Positions 62,721 through 64,000 of a stretch of 64,000 nt of DNA are shown here, piece by piece (position 1 is the stretch's first letter; each line of letters begins with the position of its first letter). The stretch is from Novosphingobium sp. GTDB taxonomy: Bacteria; Pseudomonadota; Alphaproteobacteria; Sphingomonadales; Sphingomonadaceae. The notes under the pieces were generated by a model. That model had not been told where the DNA came from. It did no database searches and saw only the letters and a list, made by a program, of their open reading frames with translations. Position numbers and translations under genes: made by a program. The stretch covers positions 1-64,000 of the forward strand of contig NZ_JAIXZS010000028.1 in the NCBI RefSeq assembly GCF_027489515.1, read 5' to 3'.

Positions 62721-62794
62721 AGTCTGTTCCCCAAGGGTCTGTCCCCTGGGGCAGGAGGCTATGGGCCTTTGCTGGCGGCGTCAAACAGCATTCG

Positions 62795-62834
62795 GGGCGG
62801 ATTGGAGCGGGACGAGGCCCCGTCCAATCCGCCC
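62795..62834 (-). terminator. Hairpin after serA
   Basis: A perfect 12-bp stem, GGGCGGATTGGA (62795-62806) with TCCAATCCGCCC (62823-62834), lies eight bases after the serA stop on the minus strand. No strong T-run follows. Confidence 0.5.
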
Positions 62835-62841
62835 ATCAAGA

Positions 62842-64000
62842 TCAGAACTTCAGCGCGCGGACGGTGCGCACGCCCGGAACAGTGCGGGCTTCGGCGAGCA
62901 CCGCCTCGCTGACGGGGCTATCGACCGAGAGCAGCAGCACCGCCTCGCCGCCGGCCTCGCGGCGGCCGAGGTGGAAGGTGCCGATGTTGATCCCGGCCTT
63001 GCCGAGCAGCGTACCGATCGAGCCGATGAAGCCCGGCGCGTCGGTGTTGACGATGTAGAGCATGTCGCCCGCAAGGTCCGCCTCGATGCCGATGCCGAAG
63101 ATTTCGACGAGGCGCGGATCGCCGTTGCCGAACAGCGTGCCCGCGACCGAGCGATCGCCCTGCGCGGTGCCGACGGTGACGCGCACGAGGGTGTGGTAGA
63201 TGCCTTCGCGGTCATGCCGCACTTCGCGAACATCGAGCCCGCGTTCCTTGGCGAGGAAGGGCGCGTTGACCATGTTCACGGTCTGCGAATACTGCTTCAT
63301 GAGCCCCGCGAGCACCGCGCCAGTGATCGGCTTCTGGTTGAGCTGCGCGGCGGCGCCTTCCACTTCGATGGCGATCTTGGTGAGGTTGTCGTGCGCGAGC
63401 TGGCCGACGAGGCTGCCGAGACGTTCGGCGAGCGCCATGTAGGGCTTGAGCTTGGGCGCTTCCTCGGCCGAGAGGCTGGGCATGTTGAGCGCGTTGGTGA
63501 CGCCGCCGGTCACGAGGAATTCGGCCATCTGCTCGGCCACCTGCAGCGCGACGTTGACCTGCGCTTCGGTCGTGCTCGCGCCCAGATGCGGGGTGCAGAT
63601 GAAGTTGGGCGTGCCGAACAGCGGCGATTCCTTGGCGGGCTCGGTCTCGAACACGTCGAGCGCGGCGCCGGCGATGTGGCCCGCGTCCATCAGGTCCTTG
63701 AGCGCGGCTTCATCAATCAGGCCGCCGCGCGCGCAGTTGATGATGCGCACGCCCTTCTTCGTCTTGCCGAGGTTGTCGCGGCTGAGGATGTTCTTCGTCT
63801 CGCTGGTGAGCGGGGTGTGCAGCGTGATGAAATCCGCCTTGGCGAGGAGCGTTTCGAGATCGGCCTTTTCGACGCCGATCTCGATCGCGCGTTCGGGGGT
63901 GAGGAAGGGATCGTAAGCGACGACCTTCATCTTGAGGCCAAGCGCGCGGCTGGCGACGATCGAGCCGATATTGCCTGCGCCGATGAGGCCCAGCGTCTTG
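62842..64000 (-). CDS. serA: D-3-phosphoglycerate dehydrogenase (5' end beyond window)
   Basis: First enzyme of serine synthesis. About 385 residues of about 525 are visible. It runs from the NAD-binding LGLIGAGNIGSIVA through the substrate and catalytic segments HTPLTSETKNI, NCARGGLIDEAAL and CTPHLGASTTEAQVNVA to the intervening domain and a C-terminal ACT domain (YIVNTDAPGFIGSIGTLLGKAGINIGTFHLGRREAGGEAV). The product ends at ALKF. The 5' end lies beyond the right edge of the window. Confidence 0.95.
   Translation of the reverse strand, partial: KTLGLIGAGNIGSIVASRALGLKMKVVAYDPFLTPERAIEIGVEKADLETLLAKADFITLHTPLTSETKNILSRDNLGKTKKGVRIINCARGGLIDEAALKDLMDAGHIAGAALDVFETEPAKESPLFGTPNFICTPHLGASTTEAQVNVALQVAEQMAEFLVTGGVTNALNMPSLSAEEAPKLKPYMALAERLGSLVGQLAHDNLTKIAIEVEGAAAQLNQKPITGAVLAGLMKQYSQTVNMVNAPFLAKERGLDVREVRHDREGIYHTLVRVTVGTAQGDRSVAGTLFGNGDPRLVEIFGIGIEADLAGDMLYIVNTDAPGFIGSIGTLLGKAGINIGTFHLGRREAGGEAVLLLSVDSPVSEAVLAEARTVPGVRTVRALKF

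Overview
The window is high-GC chromosomal DNA from an alphaproteobacterium, most likely a sphingomonad (Sphingomonadaceae or Erythrobacteraceae; Novosphingobium- or Erythrobacter-like). The main clues are the gene order pyrE-pdxJ-acpS-lepB, argH-lipoprotein-lysA and hisZ-purA, a YdcH/DUF465 protein beside a GSCFA-TPR protein, and a LOV-HTH photoreceptor very like EL222 of Erythrobacter litoralis. The assignment is from recall of families, not from a search.

Region 1 (1-16260) is core chromosome. It holds cytochrome oxidase subunits ctaD (cut by the window edge) and ctaC, a seven-gene run from pyrE to ruvX in which most neighbours overlap, two hotdog thioesterases, a cold-shock gene whose Shine-Dalgarno sequence is buried in a long stem, siroheme synthase, the lysA-lipoprotein-argH operon, a TlpA-like lipoprotein, GSCFA and YdcH proteins, and tRNA-Val(TAC).

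Region 2 (about 16223-44290) is a 28-kb integrative element inserted in tRNA-Val. It is bounded by a 39-bp direct repeat equal to the 5' half of the tRNA. A tyrosine recombinase and an excisionase-like gene lie at its right end. From left to right it carries a HTH-PIN toxin-antitoxin pair, an unknown gene, a Fic protein, a copper/metal cassette (copD, copC, a CnrYXH-like membrane anti-sigma/periplasmic sensor/ECF sigma set, multicopper oxidase copA, copB, a Met/His-rich periplasmic protein, a DUF2933 protein, a P1B ATPase, a frameshifted MerR regulator and a hydrolase), and a defence block (462-aa unknown protein, XRE-ImmA protease with a partner, type I restriction-modification in the order R-S-DUF262/DUF1524-M). 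A small HUH-motif protein, an XRE repressor, xis and int complete it. The ECF sigma factor probably drives its own operon, copC, copA and the Met/His protein through a shared promoter, (G/A)AGG(G/T)-N16-CGTA(T/A)C, found at four places. The ATPase has a separate MerR-type operator.

Region 3 (44291-64000) is core or lineage-specific chromosome again. It contains a two-component system next to an outer-membrane beta-barrel gene, the LOV-HTH photoreceptor divergent from folE and a FAD oxidoreductase, an RTX calcium-binding repeat protein, an APH(3')-like kinase, a GNAT acetyltransferase, a ModE-type regulator, a winged-helix regulator, purA, an ArsC-like gene and hisZ, an SDR dehydrogenase, a DAO-family oxidoreductase, two small secreted proteins and serA (its 5' end beyond the window). 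I found no CRISPR array, no rRNA, no recognisable transposase and no conjugation machinery.
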